This document shows, piece after piece, positions 62,157 to 64,000 of a stretch of 64,000 nt of DNA. The stretch spans positions 3,410,001 through 3,474,000 of the forward strand of contig NZ_CP134146.1 of assembly GCF_031583575.1 (NCBI RefSeq), in the 5' to 3' direction. The number at the start of each line of letters is the position of its first letter. The first letter of the stretch is position 1. The DNA is from Thalassotalea nanhaiensis (GTDB taxonomy: Bacteria > Pseudomonadota > Gammaproteobacteria > Enterobacterales > Alteromonadaceae). The notes below the pieces were generated by a model that had not been told where the DNA came from, searched no databases, and worked only from the letters and a program-made list of their open reading frames with translations. The position numbers and the translations under genes are program-made.

Positions 62157-63020
62157 ATGCGTTTAGGACTACTATATTTTTTTGTCATGTTTTTCTCCGC
62201 CTCTGTTTACTCTCAAGATGATGAATATTTAACCCAAGTACAACAGCTTGATTGGAAAGGTGCTGCTGAAGGTTATGAAATCCCTTCAAATGATGCAAAA
62301 ATTTCAGTCAGTGAAAATGAATACTTAGTTTTAGGAAAAGATGCTCATAAATTCATGCTTCTGACAGAAGGTCATGACGGGTTTAAGCCAGATGCAGTTA
62401 AACTAAAAATCCATGCTGATGAATCTGAATCTACAGCAATCTATCAACGTAATGATATAGGTTTCGTTAAAACTGACGATTGGGAAGAAAACATTGATGC
62501 TGATGATATGCTGTCACAAATTACTGAAGGAACAGAAGAAGCAAATAAAATAAGAGCCGAAGGTCATCCAAAATTATATATTGATGGGTGGGCACAGCCT
62601 CCATTCTTAGATAAAGATAATTCTATTATTTATTGGGCTATCAACGGCCATACAAGTGACAATAGAAAATTTATTAATGCTAAAGCACTGAAATTAGGTC
62701 GAAAAGGTTATACCGATGTGATTTGGACTGGTTTACCAGAGCAATTTACAAATGCGGAAACTGTATTGGAGCCAGTTTTGGCAAGTTACTCATATAATGA
62801 AGGATTTCAATATGATGATTTTATGCCTGAAACAGATACTGTTGCTGCAATGGGAGCTGGAGCATTAGTTTATAAATTAGCTACAGGAAAAGCAGCTGTT
62901 AAAGCTGGTTTTATCGCTGCAGCAGCAATTTTTGCTAAAAAGTTTTGGTTTATTATATTTCTACCATTCGTTTATGGTTGGAAATGGATTAAGAACAAAT
63001 TTTCCAATAAATCAGAATGA
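62157..63020 (+). CDS. DUF2167-family exported membrane protein in cassette
   Basis: A 287-residue precursor. The signal peptide (about residues 1-19) ends VYSQ. The extracytoplasmic part follows, with LDWKGAAEGYEIP near residue 31 and the family stretch YIDGWAQPPFLDKDNSIIYWAI near residue 139. Near the C-terminus (ALVYKLATGKAAVKAGFIAAAAIFAKKFWFIIFLPFV) lies a membrane anchor. This fits DUF2167, predicted membrane-anchored proteins of unknown role. A ribosome site AAGGAA lies before the ATG. It is the largest cassette in view. Confidence 0.8.
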   Translation: MRLGLLYFFVMFFSASVYSQDDEYLTQVQQLDWKGAAEGYEIPSNDAKISVSENEYLVLGKDAHKFMLLTEGHDGFKPDAVKLKIHADESESTAIYQRNDIGFVKTDDWEENIDADDMLSQITEGTEEANKIRAEGHPKLYIDGWAQPPFLDKDNSIIYWAINGHTSDNRKFINAKALKLGRKGYTDVIWTGLPEQFTNAETVLEPVLASYSYNEGFQYDDFMPETDTVAAMGAGALVYKLATGKAAVKAGFIAAAAIFAKKFWFIIFLPFVYGWKWIKNKFSNKSE

Positions 63021-63022
63021 GC

Positions 63023-63120
63023 AACTAACAAGCTGTTCAAGCGGGACTAATTACAGTTGGCTGTTTCGCTCCGCTCACATTATAGCCAACTATTATCAGC
63101 CCCTTATTGGGGCGTTATGT
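63023..63120 (+). other. attC site D (98 bp)
   Basis: Left core AACTAAC (63023-63029), AAGCTGTTCAAGCGGGACT, then inner arms AGTTGGCT and AGCCAACT, right end CAGCCCCTTATTGGGGC and core GTTATGT (63114-63120). AACTAAC is the exact reverse complement of the GTTAGTT that opens this cassette at 62089. Confidence 0.9.
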
Positions 63121-63136
63121 ATTCAAGGAAGGTTTA

Positions 63137-63634
63137 GTGAATAATTCAAATAAAATAATAATAAGTTTACTTGTTGCTAATTTAGCTGCAACTGTATGGT
63201 TTGGTACTAACACTACAGCAGTAGTATCAAGTCAAAAACCTTATGAGAAAGCGTCTCAGCATCAATTACCAGATTTAATCAATAGTTCTGTAAAGTCTGA
63301 AATTCTAAACACATTTATTAAACATTTTAATTCCAAGAATTATGATGCTTTATACGATATGTTTGGTCCAGTAGCTAAAGCTCAAATTCCAAGAAAAGAC
63401 ATGGATGTAGAGTTTGGTAAATTAACCAAATACTTTCATAGCGTTGAGAGCGGTAGTTTCAGTTTTGCGGAATTTTCCGGGCAGCAAGGCAGCTCAACAG
63501 TGTATGTACTCAATTACACAGTAAATCTTTCTGAAAAAAGTGATTTTGGAGAAATTGGCACTTTAAAGATTACTATTGCAATTGATGGTAATGAGTATCA
63601 AATTTACGGTATTCGATTAAACGGTGAAACGTAG
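63137..63634 (+). CDS. Small anchored protein, DUF3887-like, in cassette
   Basis: A 165-residue protein starting at GTG 63137, behind AAGGAAGG; a TTG at 63107 would lie inside attC D. The N-terminus has one hydrophobic segment (about residues 6-24) that could be a signal or anchor. The rest, ILNTFIKHFNSKNYDALYDMFGPVAKAQIP and the strand-rich end, looks like an NTF2/DUF3887-type domain. The family call is tentative. Function unknown. Confidence 0.65.
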   Translation: MNNSNKIIISLLVANLAATVWFGTNTTAVVSSQKPYEKASQHQLPDLINSSVKSEILNTFIKHFNSKNYDALYDMFGPVAKAQIPRKDMDVEFGKLTKYFHSVESGSFSFAEFSGQQGSSTVYVLNYTVNLSEKSDFGEIGTLKITIAIDGNEYQIYGIRLNGET

Positions 63635-63641
63635 TAAGAAT

Positions 63642-63743
63642 ATATAACTAGCCAATTAAAACGGGACTGCTAACAGCTTGCTCAGTTCCGCTTCGCTACA
63701 CAAGTTTAGCAAGCTATTATAAGCCCATCATTAGGGGTTATAT
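63642..63743 (+). other. attC site E (102 bp)
   Basis: Left core ATATAAC (63642-63648), AATTAAAACGGGACTGC, inner arms AGCTTGCT and AGCAAGCT, and right core GTTATAT (63737-63743). The left and right cores are perfect reverse complements. The inner arms differ from sites C and D but still pair. Confidence 0.88.
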
Positions 63744-63768
63744 GCCTAAAAGGAGAAAAGTGTAAATT

Positions 63769-64000
63769 ATGGATAATACAGAAATCATTATATTAGTTGT
63801 ATTTGGAGCTTTGTTTCTATTCGAACTATGGGCTGTTATCCAGTCCATATTGGCTAAGAGTTGGAGTACAACTAAAGGTGAAGTATTAGAATCTGATTTA
63901 GATGTTGATCATCGAGGTGGAGCAACAGTTGCTATTAAATATTCTTATTCAGTTAATGGCAAAGAGTACACATCCTCTAACTCTGTATTTGGTTATGTTG
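63769..64000 (+). CDS. DUF3592-like membrane protein, 5' part (runs off window)
   Basis: The first 77 codons of a gene cut by the window end. The peptide starts MDNTEIIILVVFGALFLFELW, a membrane segment. It goes on to SWSTTKGEVLESDLDVDHRGGATVAIKYSYSVNGKEY, which is the pattern of DUF3592 domain proteins (a beta-rich domain between membrane helices). AGGAG lies about 14 bases before the ATG. It is the first gene after attC E, so it probably fills the next cassette. Confidence 0.65.
   Translation, partial: MDNTEIIILVVFGALFLFELWAVIQSILAKSWSTTKGEVLESDLDVDHRGGATVAIKYSYSVNGKEYTSSNSVFGYV

Noticed and set aside
63107-63136. Longer TTG start for the DUF3887-like gene
   Set aside because: The added residues come from the right end of attC D; GTG 63137 follows a good AAGGAAGG site.

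Overview
The window looks like chromosomal DNA from a marine gammaproteobacterium of the order Alteromonadales, most likely a Colwelliaceae member (Colwellia/Thalassotalea type). This placement is an inference from several things: the AT-rich, evenly biased codon use; the fldB-dsbC-recJ-prfB-lysS order; the DUF3545, TIGR03545/TIGR03546 and class 1A dihydroorotate dehydrogenase genes; a napEFDABC operon; and a TonB-receptor/halogenase sugar locus. No tRNA, rRNA, CRISPR, transposase or phage gene was seen.

Layout. Bases 1-19 kb are mostly housekeeping. They hold the 3' end of purL, a PQQ-type sugar dehydrogenase, the leftward dsbC-recJ-prfB-lysS block (prfB keeps its programmed +1 frameshift), fldB, srmB, an HtrA-like protease, a translationally coupled TIGR03546-TIGR03545 pair, yaaA, transaldolase, a small DUF3545 gene, trhA and a FabH-like synthase. 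From 19 to 23 kb a leftward unit encodes tRNA acetyltransferase TmcA and an ABC-2 exporter.

Bases 23.5-39.3 kb form a molybdenum/nitrate respiration island. The periplasmic nitrate reductase operon napEFDABC sits behind an FNR-type promoter. It is followed by moeA, an outer-membrane porin, a Moco riboswitch, and one long operon moaA-mobA-moaB-moaC-moaD-moaE-modA-modB-modC-moeB. Molybdate import, cofactor synthesis, guanylylation and the main cofactor user (NapA) are therefore together.

Bases 39.3-44.2 kb carry small stress and housekeeping genes: rmf, DUF3820, msrA, a CnoX-like co-chaperone, a LURP-one-like gene, a lipoprotein, DUF2750 and pyrD (class 1A). Bases 44.2-56.3 kb are a carbohydrate-utilisation locus. 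A GH3 beta-glycosidase diverges from a large TonB-dependent receptor, with three identical LacI-type palindromes between them. Two flavin-dependent tryptophan-halogenase-family proteins, a SapC-family protein, a cupin and a polysaccharide deacetylase follow. The cupin gene has no usable canonical start codon with a ribosome site, which suggests a lost base or a non-standard start. A 939-residue lipoprotein with two trypsin/PDZ halves, the second catalytically dead, lies next to it.

From about 59.6 kb to the right edge the window enters a gene-cassette array. Small co-oriented genes (RDD, YcxB-like, RDD, DUF2750, DUF2167, a small exported protein, DUF3592) alternate with attC recombination sites of about 63-102 bp. 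Most of the arms match across each cassette in the way cassette integration predicts, and the inner stem shows compensatory changes between copies. No integrase gene lies at the left end where one would be expected, so this is either an integrase-less attC cluster (CALIN) or part of a rearranged superintegron. It is the most interesting structure in the window.
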